64,000 bases of DNA from an uncultured Clostridia bacterium (GTDB lineage: Bacteria > Bacillota > Clostridia > Lachnospirales > Lachnospiraceae), in assembly GCA_937895705.1 (NCBI GenBank), contig CALBKM010000029.1, forward strand, positions 62,001 to 126,000, given 5' to 3'. The notes under the pieces were generated by a model. It had not been told where the DNA came from. It searched no databases and was given only the letters and a program-made list of their open reading frames with translations. This document shows, piece by piece, positions 34,025 through 42,070 of the stretch; the stretch's first letter is position 1; every line of letters starts with the position of its first letter. The position numbers were made by a program, and so were the translations under genes.

Positions 34025-34326
34025 GAATTTCAATCACAGGAACATTAATAAAGCATAGAAACATTCTCTTTCAAAAGTAGGAGCATCTTTATCGCGTAGG
34101 GTGTATAGACTTTCTTATTGCTTCGCTAGTAATCTGCAGCGCTTGGACACGGATGTCCAAGCGAGCCTCCGCGCGCGGCACGGATGGCGCGTAAGGAGCG
34201 GTTGCATGCCTATTACATACACTTCCCGAAGCAATTAGAAAGACTTACATCCGAAGCCCACAGATGCGGATGCTTTTGTAAAGAAAATGTTTCGTGGTCA
34301 TCTTATAAGTCCTGTGATTGAAATTC
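34025..34326. repeat. 302-nt foldback element with nested hairpins
   Basis: This fills most of the 498-bp gap between the XRE gene and the decarboxylase operon. Outer arms GAATTTCAATCACAGGA (34025-34041) and its exact complement (34310-34326) pair perfectly over 17 bp. Further imperfect arms continue inward (AAACATT.CTCTTT, GCATC, and TAGACTTTCTTATTGCTTCG at 34106-34125 with 34227-34247). The centre has two GC-rich hairpins, GCTTGGACA/TGTCCAAGC (34141-34162) and CTCC-CGCGC/GCGCG-GGAG (34167-34198), both capped by the tetraloop CGGA closed by an A-T pair. No ORF. Either a mobile foldback repeat or a large structured RNA. Confidence 0.6.
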
Positions 34327-34337
34327 GTTCCTCTCGT

Positions 34338-34366
34338 ACAAAAAGGCTGCCGCAAAGCGACAGCCT
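34338..34366 (-). terminator. Terminator of the decarboxylase operon
   Basis: In the minus-strand RNA AGGCUGUCGC and GCGGCAGCCU pair over 10 bp (one U-G) with a 3-nt loop, followed by TTTTTGT. Confidence 0.85.
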
Positions 34367-34377
34367 CTGAATCTTTC

Positions 34378-35772
34378 TTAGACAGGGTATGCCTGGTTCT
34401 TGGTATCAGCCGCATTCACATCGACTCTCGTCTGCTGTGCCTGACGGTGCTTGAAGAACTCCATAGCAACCTGCGGGAACAGTGCATAGGAAAGAACATC
34501 CTCATCCTGCTGCTTCCATTCCTTAATTTCCTCTTCAAACTTAGCAAGCTGCGGAGCAATCTTGTCTGCCGGACGGCAGGTAATCGGCTCTACATCACCG
34601 ATTGCCTTCTTCTGCACTTCCTTGTTAAACGGCTTAATGGTCTGACCGAATTCACCGGAAAGAACCTTCTTGGTCTCCTTCGTTACCATCTTGTAACGCT
34701 CGCCCTGAAGTACGTTAAGCACTGCCTGCGTACCAACAATCTGGGAAGACGGGGTAACAAGCGGCGGCTCACCGAGATCCTGACGAACTCTCGGGATTTC
34801 TCTTAATACATCATAGTACTTATCCTCTGCCTTTGCTTCCTTCAGCTGGGAAACAAGGTTGGAAAGCATACCGCCCGGAACCTGATATAACAAAGTCTTG
34901 ATGTCTACGCCCATTACCTTCGGGTTCAAAAGACCGGACTTTAATGCCTCCTCCTGCATCGGACGGAAGTAATTTGCGATTTCAGCCAATAAATTCTGGT
35001 CTAAACCGGTATCGTACTCGGTTCCCTTAAAGGTCTCAACCATAACTTCCGTTGCCGGCTGGCTGGTACCCATGGAGAACGGAGACATTGCGGTATCGAT
35101 GATATCACAGCCTGCTTCTACTGCCTTCATGTAGGTCATTGCGGCCACACCGGAGGTGTAGTGGGTATGAAGCTGAATCGGAAGCTTGGTACCTTCCTTA
35201 AGAGCCTTAACCAGCTTATCCGCCTCGTACGGAACCAAAAGACCTGCCATATCCTTAATACAAAGGGAATCAGCACCCATCTCCTCAATACGACGTGCGG
35301 TTTCCTTCCAGTAATCTAAGGTGTAAGCATCACCGAGGGTATATGCCAGAGCGATCTGTGCATGTCCCTTTTCTTTATTTGCAGCCTTAACAGCGGTCTC
35401 TAAGTTACGCAAATCGTTGAAACAGTCGAATATACGAATAATATCAATACCGTTTGCGATGGACTTCTGAACAAAGTACTCTACTACATCATCGGAATAA
35501 TGATTGTAGCCGAGAATGTTCTGTCCGCGGAACAACATCTGAAGCTTGGTGTTCTTGAAGCCTGCACGAAGCTTTCTCAAACGCTCCCACGGATCTTCCT
35601 TTAAGAAACGCAGGGAAGCATCGAAGGTAGCACCGCCCCAACACTCTACAGAGTGGTAGCCCACCTTATCCATTTTTTCAATAATCGGAAGCATCTGCTC
35701 CGTTGTCATACGGGTTGCAATCAGGGACTGATGTGCATCACGTAAAATGGTCTCTGTAATCTTTACTGCCAT
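34378..35772 (-). CDS. oadA: Oxaloacetate decarboxylase alpha-type carboxyltransferase (no biotin domain)
   Basis: 464-aa carboxyltransferase of the OadA/pyruvate carboxylase-B/5S family. ILRDAHQSLIATRM (metal and substrate Asp), ESVECWGGATFD-like VECWGGATFDASLRFL, LCIKDMAGLL with the Lys that is carboxylated in the family, and Zn ligands in LHTHYTSG. It lacks the C-terminal biotinyl domain of some OadA proteins; the carrier is the separate gene at 37076. Expected reaction: move CO2 between oxaloacetate/pyruvate and biotin. It is the last gene of the five-gene operon, directly after the OadB pump. Confidence 0.93.
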   Translation of the reverse strand: MAVKITETILRDAHQSLIATRMTTEQMLPIIEKMDKVGYHSVECWGGATFDASLRFLKEDPWERLRKLRAGFKNTKLQMLFRGQNILGYNHYSDDVVEYFVQKSIANGIDIIRIFDCFNDLRNLETAVKAANKEKGHAQIALAYTLGDAYTLDYWKETARRIEEMGADSLCIKDMAGLLVPYEADKLVKALKEGTKLPIQLHTHYTSGVAAMTYMKAVEAGCDIIDTAMSPFSMGTSQPATEVMVETFKGTEYDTGLDQNLLAEIANYFRPMQEEALKSGLLNPKVMGVDIKTLLYQVPGGMLSNLVSQLKEAKAEDKYYDVLREIPRVRQDLGEPPLVTPSSQIVGTQAVLNVLQGERYKMVTKETKKVLSGEFGQTIKPFNKEVQKKAIGDVEPITCRPADKIAPQLAKFEEEIKEWKQQDEDVLSYALFPQVAMEFFKHRQAQQTRVDVNAADTKNQAYPV

Positions 35773-35787
35773 TGTGAACCTCCTATA

Positions 35788-37059
35788 TTATACTCCGAAA
35801 ATTGCCATAAATACACCGGCAGCTACTGCGGTACCGATAACACCTGCAACGTTCGGACCCATTGCGTGCATAAGAAGGAAGTTGCTCGGATCCGCCTCCG
35901 CACCAACCTTCTGGGAAACACGGGCAGCCATCGGCACAGCGGATACACCGGCAGAACCGATAAGCGGGTTAATCTTACCCTTCGTCGCCTTGCACATTAA
36001 CTTACCGAATAATACACCACTTGCAGTACCGATTGCAAAGGCAATCAAACCGAGTGCAACAATCTTAATGGTATCCCACTGAATAAATGCCTGCGCACTT
36101 GTGGTTGCACCAACGGAAGTACCGAGTAAAATAACTACGATGTACATAAGTGCGTTGGATGCAGTTTCCTGAAGCTGCTTTACCACGCCGGACTCACGGA
36201 ACAGGTTACCGAGCATAAGACTACCAACCAAAGCTGCGGTATCTGGAAGGATAAGTACTACTACAATAGTAACGATAATCGGGAACAAAATCTTCTCTAA
36301 CTTCGAAACCGGACGAAGCTGCTCCATCTTAATCTTACGTTCCTTTTCCGTCGTGAACAATTTCATAATCGGCGGCTGGATAATCGGAACCAAGGACATA
36401 TAGGAATATGCCGCAACCGCAATCGGTCCCATAAGCTGCGTCTGACCCAGCTTCATCGCAAGGAAGATAGATGTCGGACCGTCCGCACCACCGATAATGG
36501 AGATAGCTGCTGCTGCCTTTCCGTTAAAGCCCAGGATAATTGCAAAGAAATATGCTGCAAAAATACCAATCTGAGCTGCTGCACCAAGCAGAAAGCTCTT
36601 CGGGTTTGCAATTAAAGGTCCGAAGTCTGTCATAGCACCTACGCCCATGAAAATCAGACACGGTAAAATTGCAAGTTCATCCAACATGAAGAAGTAGTGA
36701 AGCAAACCACCGGCTGTCTCTACTGTTTTGGACGGATCAACCGTTGCCATAATCTCGGCAATCGGCTGAGTTATTATTTCACCTAACGCATTTGTATATT
36801 CGCTTCCGGTTAATTTGCAAACCATTTCGCCTGCGGAATTGTAGTATGTCGTATACGGCTCCGCCATAATACCCGGGCAAAGATTAACTAACAACATACC
36901 GAAGGAAATCGGAACTAACAAAAGCGGTTCATAGCCTTTTACAATCGCCAGATAAAGGAATACGAGAGCGACCAAAATCATAACATAGTTTCCCCAATAA
37001 AGCTTGGTAAAACCGGTACTCTCAAGCAATCCCATCAGCGTATCACCAATGTTACCCAT
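35788..37059 (-). CDS. oadB: Sodium-pumping decarboxylase beta subunit
   Basis: 423-aa polytopic membrane protein (OadB/MmdB/GcdB). The conserved ion-translocation segment IIGGADGPTSIFLAMKLG near the middle and NPLIGSAGVSAVPMAARVSQ in the C-terminal half are family signatures. It decarboxylates carboxybiotin and exports Na+, making a sodium gradient without ATP. A long extracytoplasmic loop lies near residues 60-110. Preceded by AGGAGG. Confidence 0.95.
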   Translation of the reverse strand: MGNIGDTLMGLLESTGFTKLYWGNYVMILVALVFLYLAIVKGYEPLLLVPISFGMLLVNLCPGIMAEPYTTYYNSAGEMVCKLTGSEYTNALGEIITQPIAEIMATVDPSKTVETAGGLLHYFFMLDELAILPCLIFMGVGAMTDFGPLIANPKSFLLGAAAQIGIFAAYFFAIILGFNGKAAAAISIIGGADGPTSIFLAMKLGQTQLMGPIAVAAYSYMSLVPIIQPPIMKLFTTEKERKIKMEQLRPVSKLEKILFPIIVTIVVVLILPDTAALVGSLMLGNLFRESGVVKQLQETASNALMYIVVILLGTSVGATTSAQAFIQWDTIKIVALGLIAFAIGTASGVLFGKLMCKATKGKINPLIGSAGVSAVPMAARVSQKVGAEADPSNFLLMHAMGPNVAGVIGTAVAAGVFMAIFGV

Positions 37060-37075
37060 GGAAATTACCTCCTGA

Positions 37076-37450
37076 TTAGTTTAACGTAAGCATAACCTCG
37101 CCGGACTCAACACTTGCACCGACAGAAACTGCGATGCTTGCTACGGTACCGTCCTGCGGAGCTACGATTTCATTCTCCATCTTCATTGCCTCAAGAACAA
37201 GAACAACATCACCCTTCTTTACAGCTGCACCAACACTGGTCTTAACAGCAAGAATCTTACCCGGCATCGGAGCGTTAACCTTTACTGCACCTGCTGCGCC
37301 AGCCGGTGCTGCTGCCTTCGGAGCCGGTGCCGGAGCTGCTGCAGGTGCCGGAGCTGCTACCGGTGCTGCTACTACCGGAGCTGCTACAGTGCCTTCTTCT
37401 ACAGATACATTATAAACATTGCCATTCACAGTAATCGTATAATTCTTCAT
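37076..37450 (-). CDS. Biotin carrier protein subunit
   Basis: 124 aa: short N-terminal part (MKNYTITVNGNVYNVSVEEG), a flexible Ala/Pro linker (residues ~24-50) and a C-terminal biotinyl domain with LVLEAMKMENEIVAP, where Lys of AMKM carries biotin. It would serve both carboxyltransferases of the operon and deliver carboxybiotin to the OadB-like pump (1.3S/GcdC/MmdC role). Confidence 0.95.
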   Translation of the reverse strand: MKNYTITVNGNVYNVSVEEGTVAAPVVAAPVAAPAPAAAPAPAPKAAAPAGAAGAVKVNAPMPGKILAVKTSVGAAVKKGDVVLVLEAMKMENEIVAPQDGTVASIAVSVGASVESGEVMLTLN

Positions 37451-37499
37451 AATAATTTGCCTCCATAAATTAAATTATATTGTTTTGTTATTGTTTCTC

Positions 37500-37937
37500 T
37501 TACCAATTACATCTTGCACGACGAATGGAACGTACTACCAAGCCGTTCTGGTTCGTTCTTACCGGGGTCGGAAGTCCCTGCGCCTGTGCCTGTGCTGCCG
37601 CAGCAGCTGCTTCGTACTCATAAATTGCAGCCGTAATCACAGCAACCAACTCCGCATCGTTACAAAGCTCCTCTTCCTCAATCTGAGCAACCGTATTCTC
37701 GATTGCTGCCATCGGAACAGCCTTTTCTTCTACCTTGGCTTCCTTCTTTGCATTCTTCTTATTTTCAATTACGTTAACATACTTCAGCATGGAAATCACA
37801 AAGGAGAAAAACAGTAATGCACAGAACACTACCACAACACCGACAATGGTATTGGAAACTGCTTCAGGCATAGCTTTTGCAACATTATCCCAATGTTGAT
37901 CCCATTTGCTTGCTAAAAATACCGATTCAAAATTCAT
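37500..37937 (-). CDS. OadG-family membrane subunit
   Basis: 145 aa with one N-terminal membrane helix (NTIVGVVVVFCALLFFSFVI, residues ~19-38), a charged segment (ENKKNAKKEAKVEEKAV), an Ala/Gln-rich helix and a C-terminal SIRRARCNW tail. It resembles the gamma/delta subunits (OadG, MmdD) that hold the decarboxylase complex together at the membrane. Position in the operon supports the call. Confidence 0.85.
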   Translation of the reverse strand: MNFESVFLASKWDQHWDNVAKAMPEAVSNTIVGVVVVFCALLFFSFVISMLKYVNVIENKKNAKKEAKVEEKAVPMAAIENTVAQIEEEELCNDAELVAVITAAIYEYEAAAAAAQAQAQGLPTPVRTNQNGLVVRSIRRARCNW

Positions 37938-37949
37938 ACCGTCACCTCA

Positions 37950-39383
37950 CTACACAGTTCCGTGCTTTTTGGACGGACGTGCTTCTCTCTTTGTATATAG
38001 CATTTCAAATGCATAAACCAAATGCTGTCTAACCGCATCTGCTTCGATAATGCTGTCTACATAGCCACGCTTCGCTGCCGCCACTGCACTGCACTGTAAC
38101 TCGTCATACTCTGCCGCCTTCTCACTGCGAACCGCTTCGTTCTCGCCCGCATACATAATCTGAGCCGCAAGCTTCGCATCCATCATACCAATCTTCGCAG
38201 TATCAAGAGCAAATACCAAATCTGCACCGATATGCTTGGAATTCATGGTGATGTATGCACTACCCATTGCATTTTTGCAAATCAGATTCACCTTCGGAAC
38301 CGTCGCACTTGCAAATGCATTGGTTAATCTCGCAGCCGCAAGAGCCACCGACTTCTCCTCACACATGGAAGAAGCATAACCGGTTACGTTCGTAAGGCTT
38401 AATACCGGAATGTTAAACGCATCACAGAACTTTACAAAACGCTCTGCTTTTGCACAACCGTTAGCAGTAAGTAAGGTATCAAACTTCTCTGTAGCTTTTC
38501 CGTTTTCATCAAGTACTGCACTGCGGTTTGCAACAGCACCCACCGTTGCACCGTTCAAGCGGATAAAACCGGTTACCATTTCCTTTGCATAGTCTGCTTT
38601 GAGTTCAAAGAATTCGCGATCATCCGCAATCTCTGCCAGAGCTGTTGCCGGATCACAGGAAAGCTCCCCGAAAGTTTCCGTAGCTCTGTTTAAATCATCC
38701 ACGCATTCAAATGCATAGTCAGCCTCATTATTGCAAGGCAGGAAAGATATTAAATTACGAATGGAAGCAAGAACCTCTGCTTCAGTTTCCTTTACAACAT
38801 CAACCGCACCTGCTTCTGCCTGGAACTTCGCTGTAGAAGTATCGCACTTTCCTGCAAAATTTCCCTCTACCGCATTCGGGGAATTCACAAATAACTTTGC
38901 CCCCTCTGCCGGCATAAAGGTAAAATCACTTAATGCTGTGGAAACCGCACATCCTCCGCCACAAGTACCGAATACTGCGGTAATCTGCGGAATTACGCCG
39001 GATGCCATGCACTGCTTTAAATAAACATTTCCAAAGCCTGCCAATGCATCGGTAGCTTCCTGTAAGCGCATACCGGCACAGTCAATGAGACCGATGACCG
39101 GAGCTCCGACCTTTAAAGCAAAGTCGTACATGGCTACAATCTTTTTCGCATGCATTTCACCCATGGTGCCGTTCAACACCGCTGCGTCCTGGCTGTAAAC
39201 ATAAACGAGATCGCCGTCGATCAAACCGTAACCGGTGATAACACCGTCCGACGGAGCATCTGTCTGCGCCAGATTGAAATCAGTATTTCTTTTTGTAACA
39301 AGAGCACCGATTTCAACAAAGCTGCTGTCGTCAAGCAATGTAACAATTCGTTCTCTTGCCGACAATTTTGTTGTACTACTCAT
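37950..39383 (-). CDS. Acyl-CoA carboxyltransferase subunit (MmdA/12S-like)
   Basis: 477-aa crotonase-fold carboxyltransferase of the PccB/MmdA type: SARERIVTLLDDSSFVEIGA at the start, YSQDAAVLNGTMGEMHAKKI, IGLIDCAGMRLQEA, and GTCGGGCAVSTALSDFTFM (acyl-CoA oxyanion region). Candidate substrates are methylmalonyl-CoA, glutaconyl-CoA or malonyl-CoA; the Cys-rich CGGGCA variant is less usual. First gene of the operon. Together with oadA it means two different carboxyltransferases share one biotin carrier. Confidence 0.88.
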   Translation of the reverse strand: MSSTTKLSARERIVTLLDDSSFVEIGALVTKRNTDFNLAQTDAPSDGVITGYGLIDGDLVYVYSQDAAVLNGTMGEMHAKKIVAMYDFALKVGAPVIGLIDCAGMRLQEATDALAGFGNVYLKQCMASGVIPQITAVFGTCGGGCAVSTALSDFTFMPAEGAKLFVNSPNAVEGNFAGKCDTSTAKFQAEAGAVDVVKETEAEVLASIRNLISFLPCNNEADYAFECVDDLNRATETFGELSCDPATALAEIADDREFFELKADYAKEMVTGFIRLNGATVGAVANRSAVLDENGKATEKFDTLLTANGCAKAERFVKFCDAFNIPVLSLTNVTGYASSMCEEKSVALAAARLTNAFASATVPKVNLICKNAMGSAYITMNSKHIGADLVFALDTAKIGMMDAKLAAQIMYAGENEAVRSEKAAEYDELQCSAVAAAKRGYVDSIIEADAVRQHLVYAFEMLYTKREARPSKKHGTV

Positions 39384-39473
39384 CTTACTGCCTCCATTTT
39401 TCTATAATATTACTTTCGTAGAACCGAAAAAATTTTGACAGCGTAAAAAGAACCTCCAAATTACGCCGATTAT

Positions 39474-39502
39474 ATTATATCCTTAATCATTTCAAAAAGC
39501 AA
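39474..39502 (-). promoter_or_regulatory. Promoter of the decarboxylase operon
   Basis: Minus strand TTGCTT (39497-39502), a 17-bp spacer and perfect TATAAT (39474-39479). The transcript would begin with a hairpin GCGTAA/TTACGC (39441-39466) whose loop contains a GGAGG, ~60 nt before the true start codon. Confidence 0.75.
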
Positions 39503-39574
39503 GCCTATATTTGACAATTTTTTACCAAAAAATTACGACTCTGAACACAATCTTTATGCCGGTGTTTTTAGTGA

Positions 39575-39711
39575 GGTTCCGTCCGAAGCAAAATCGAGTA
39601 TAGACTCCTGCAAGCTTGCTTGCAAAGGAGACTGTACTTGATTTTGTACGGGACAAAGTCCCGCACCTAAAAAAAGCAACCGTGTTGCGACTTTAAGGTG
39701 CGGACGGAACC
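39575..39711. repeat. Structured four-way-junction element upstream of ppiB
   Basis: Closing stem GGTTCCGTCCG/CGGACGGAACC, 11 bp perfect (39575-39585 with 39701-39711). Inside are three hairpins: a long imperfect one (CAAAATC...GATTTTG, 39589-39646, tip TGCAAG-CTTG-CTTGCA), a compact CGGGAC-AAA-GTCCCG (39649-39663), and GCACCT/AGGTGC enclosing GCAAC/GTTGC (39663-39701). Together with the next element it fills the 560-bp gap between the two divergent transcription units. No ORF; either a foldback repeat or a structured RNA. Confidence 0.6.
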
Positions 39712-39720
39712 ATATTTTCC

Positions 39721-39807
39721 TTTGGCACACCCCATATCACCGAGAAGAAGCAACAAAAGTTGCGGATTCGAGGTGACAGACCTTTGTTACATATTTGATG
39801 TGCCAAA
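39721..39807. repeat. Second foldback element upstream of ppiB
   Basis: Outer arms TTTGGCACA/TGTGCCAAA, 9 bp perfect (39721-39729 with 39799-39807). Inner stems TCACC/GGTGA and GCAAC-AAAA-GTTGC (39750-39763). The GCAAC/GTTGC hairpin and ACC/GGT flanks echo the third hairpin of the neighbouring element, so the two may share an origin. Confidence 0.55.
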
Positions 39808-39836
39808 TACCTTTACGCCACACTCTCTCCTTTTCT

Positions 39837-39865
39837 TTGACATCTTCCCCGTTATTTGCTATAAT
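39837..39865 (+). promoter_or_regulatory. Consensus promoter of ppiB
   Basis: Perfect TTGACA (39837-39842), 17-bp spacer ending in TGC, perfect TATAAT (39860-39865). This is the strongest promoter seen here. A GCTGTAA/TTACAGC hairpin (39881-39903) follows in the leader. Confidence 0.85.
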
Positions 39866-39944
39866 AAACAAGCTATATAGGCTGTAAGCAGGCGTTTTAC
39901 AGCAAAATAGAAACAATAATATAAAGAAACATTAGGAGGTCATT

Positions 39945-40472
39945 ATGGCTCAAAATCCAATTGTAACATTTACTATGGAAAACGGCGAGCAAATCCGTGC
40001 GGAACTTTATCCTGAAATTGCTCCGAACACTGTTAACAATTTTATTTCCCTTGTAAACAAGGGCTACTACAACGGCCTTATCTTCCACCGTGTCATCAGT
40101 GGTTTCATGATTCAGGGCGGCTGTCCGGACGGCACCGGTATGGGCGGTCCGGGTTATTCCATTCCGGGTGAGTTCTCTATGAACGGTTTTAAGAACGATC
40201 TGCGTCACACCGAGGGTGTTCTTTCCATGGCTCGTGCCCAGCACCCGGATTCCGCAGGCTCCCAGTTCTTCATTATGCACAGAACTTCTCCGCATCTTGA
40301 CGGTTCCTATGCTGCATTCGGTAAGGTAATCGAAGGCATGGACGTGGTAAACCGCATTGCAGAAGTACCGACCAACTGGTCCGACCGTCCTGCACATCCG
40401 CAGGTAATGAAGTCTGTTACCGCAGAAACCTTTGGCGTTACCTATGACGAACCGGAGAAATTGGCTAAATAA
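39945..40472 (+). CDS. ppiB: Peptidyl-prolyl cis-trans isomerase (cyclophilin)
   Basis: 175-aa cytoplasmic cyclophilin. Core motifs: NGLIFHRVISGFMIQGG (catalytic Arg and binding Phe), GPGYSIPGEF, HTEGVLSMARAQHPDSAGSQFFIMH and HLDGSYAAFGKVIEGMDVV. It speeds proline isomerisation in folding proteins. Driven by a consensus promoter and an AGGAGG site; a weak hairpin terminator follows at 40484-40510. Confidence 0.96.
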   Translation: MAQNPIVTFTMENGEQIRAELYPEIAPNTVNNFISLVNKGYYNGLIFHRVISGFMIQGGCPDGTGMGGPGYSIPGEFSMNGFKNDLRHTEGVLSMARAQHPDSAGSQFFIMHRTSPHLDGSYAAFGKVIEGMDVVNRIAEVPTNWSDRPAHPQVMKSVTAETFGVTYDEPEKLAK

Positions 40473-40483
40473 CTTGGCTTTTC

Positions 40484-40510
40484 AACCGGAATGCTTATCC
40501 CCGGTTCTTT
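40484..40510 (+). terminator. Weak terminator after ppiB
   Basis: AACCGG/CCGGTT stem (40484-40506, 11-nt loop) followed by CTTTTA. The short stem and T-tract make read-through to the deacetylase gene likely. Confidence 0.5.
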
Positions 40511-40552
40511 TAAAGTCAGATTTTGTTGTTTCACTTATTTTGGAGGGTTAAA

Positions 40553-41926
40553 ATGAAAAAAAGAATACTTGCATTGCTTTCCGTACTCTGCCTGACTGTG
40601 GGTATGTTTGGCGCATGCGGAAAGAACGAAGAAACCAATATCGATCCTACTGCGGAAATCACCGCTACCGTAGCACCGTCTTCCGAGGAAAGAGGCGACG
40701 GACCGGTTGCCGAAACGCCTGAACCGACGGCTACAACCGCTCCGACCGCCACACCGGAGCCGACGGCTACCCCTGTACCGACCAAGGCACCGACCGCAGG
40801 TCCGACGGAATTAACTTATAACTTTAACGACCTTACATACAACACTTCCTACGGCACCACTTACACCGTACTGGATGACGGTTCCATTTCCTTACAGTAT
40901 GATTCTATTTATCAGGAAATCAAACTGGCACTTCCGCAGACTCTCGACATGAGTTACTGCACCGGCGTTTCCGTAAAGATGAAAAGCGAAATCGGTAACC
41001 TTGCGGTTAAACTTTACGACGAAGGTTTTGCGGAAGTTGCCATTACTTACGACGGTATGACAAGCGGCATTGCCGATAAATCTATTACCCCGGACCCGGC
41101 TTCTAAGGTTGCCGGCATCGGACTTATGGCTTGTGATAACAATATGACCGACTACTCTTTGTTTGATGCCACCGTATATTCCGTTACCTTTAAAATGAAA
41201 GATGGCTGGGATTCCGGAGCACCGGCACCGACCGCCACTCCGATTCCTGTTGACCCGAATGACACCGGCATTTGGGAAAATAATGCTGATATCTCCTGGA
41301 TTGACACATCTAAGCCGATGATTGCTTTCACATTTGATGACGGTCCGGTCGGTACCGCCGACACGGCTACTTCCGTTCGGATTCAGAATGCACTTGCGGC
41401 AGCCGGCCAGCATGCTACTTTCTTTTACTGGGGTAACTCCTTAAATAAGGCCACCGAAGCCGAGATTAAGCGTGCGTATGATATGGGCTTTGAAATCGGT
41501 AATCACACCCATTCCCATCAGGACCTTACGAAGTTGACTGCCGAAAAGGCATTAGATGAGGTTATGAAGCAGGCAGACAAATTATCCGCCATTACCGGTC
41601 TGGAGCACTTCCTTGTTCGTCCGCCGTATCTTTCCACCAACACTACGGTAAAGAATACGGTACGCGAGCCGATGATTAACTGCAGCATCGACAGTAAGGA
41701 CTGGGCAGGTGCTACCGCAGATCAGATTATCAACACCATTAACACCCAGAAAAAAGACGGGGCCATCGTGTTAATGCACGAAACCTACACTTCCACCGCT
41801 ACCGCTATGGAAACTTTAATTCCGCAGCTGGTTGCAGAAGGCTGGCAGATTGTTTCCGTATCCGAGCTTTTCAAAGCAAAGGGTCTGGAACTCAAAGATG
41901 GCCAGGTTTATAACAACGCAAGATAA
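40553..41926 (+). CDS. Lipoprotein polysaccharide deacetylase with beta-sandwich module
   Basis: 457 aa from MKKRILALLS (TTGGAGGG). Signal peptide with lipobox FGAC. A Pro/Thr-rich linker follows (TPEPTATTAPTATPEP), then a beta-rich module of ~130 residues (YNFNDLTYNTSYGTTYTVL... VKLYDEGF) resembling a carbohydrate-binding sandwich, then a second Pro/Thr linker and a NodB domain. NodB motifs are complete: FTFDDGP, HTHSHQDL (metal His), LVRPPYLS, DSKDW and IVLMHE. It probably de-N-acetylates peptidoglycan or another extracellular glycan at the cell surface. Confidence 0.92.
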   Translation: MKKRILALLSVLCLTVGMFGACGKNEETNIDPTAEITATVAPSSEERGDGPVAETPEPTATTAPTATPEPTATPVPTKAPTAGPTELTYNFNDLTYNTSYGTTYTVLDDGSISLQYDSIYQEIKLALPQTLDMSYCTGVSVKMKSEIGNLAVKLYDEGFAEVAITYDGMTSGIADKSITPDPASKVAGIGLMACDNNMTDYSLFDATVYSVTFKMKDGWDSGAPAPTATPIPVDPNDTGIWENNADISWIDTSKPMIAFTFDDGPVGTADTATSVRIQNALAAAGQHATFFYWGNSLNKATEAEIKRAYDMGFEIGNHTHSHQDLTKLTAEKALDEVMKQADKLSAITGLEHFLVRPPYLSTNTTVKNTVREPMINCSIDSKDWAGATADQIINTINTQKKDGAIVLMHETYTSTATAMETLIPQLVAEGWQIVSVSELFKAKGLELKDGQVYNNAR

Positions 41927-41944
41927 TCGTTTCAAAAAGTTTAA

Positions 41945-41975
41945 GGGAACCGCTCGGACGGTTCCCTTTCTTTTT
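41945..41975 (+). terminator. Terminator after the deacetylase gene
   Basis: GGGAACCG/CGGTTCCC perfect 8-bp stem, 6-nt loop, then TTTCTTTTT. Confidence 0.9.
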
Positions 41976-42011
41976 ACTCTTTTGGTAGTATTACGAATAA
42001 TCTATATATAA

Positions 42012-42048
42012 CAAAAATGTCCCTCAAGTCATTAAACTTAAGGGACAT
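42012..42048 (-). terminator. Terminator after the DUF1508 gene
   Basis: Minus-strand hairpin ATGTCCCT/AGGGACAT extended by an inner AAGT/ACTT pairing, followed by TTTTTGT. Confidence 0.85.
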
Positions 42049-42070
42049 CCATTCTTACCTATGTACCGAA

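Noticed and set aside
34025..34326. Insertion sequence or CRISPR array in the 498-bp gap
   Set aside because: No transposase frame, no regularly spaced direct repeats; the repeats are inverted and fold on themselves.
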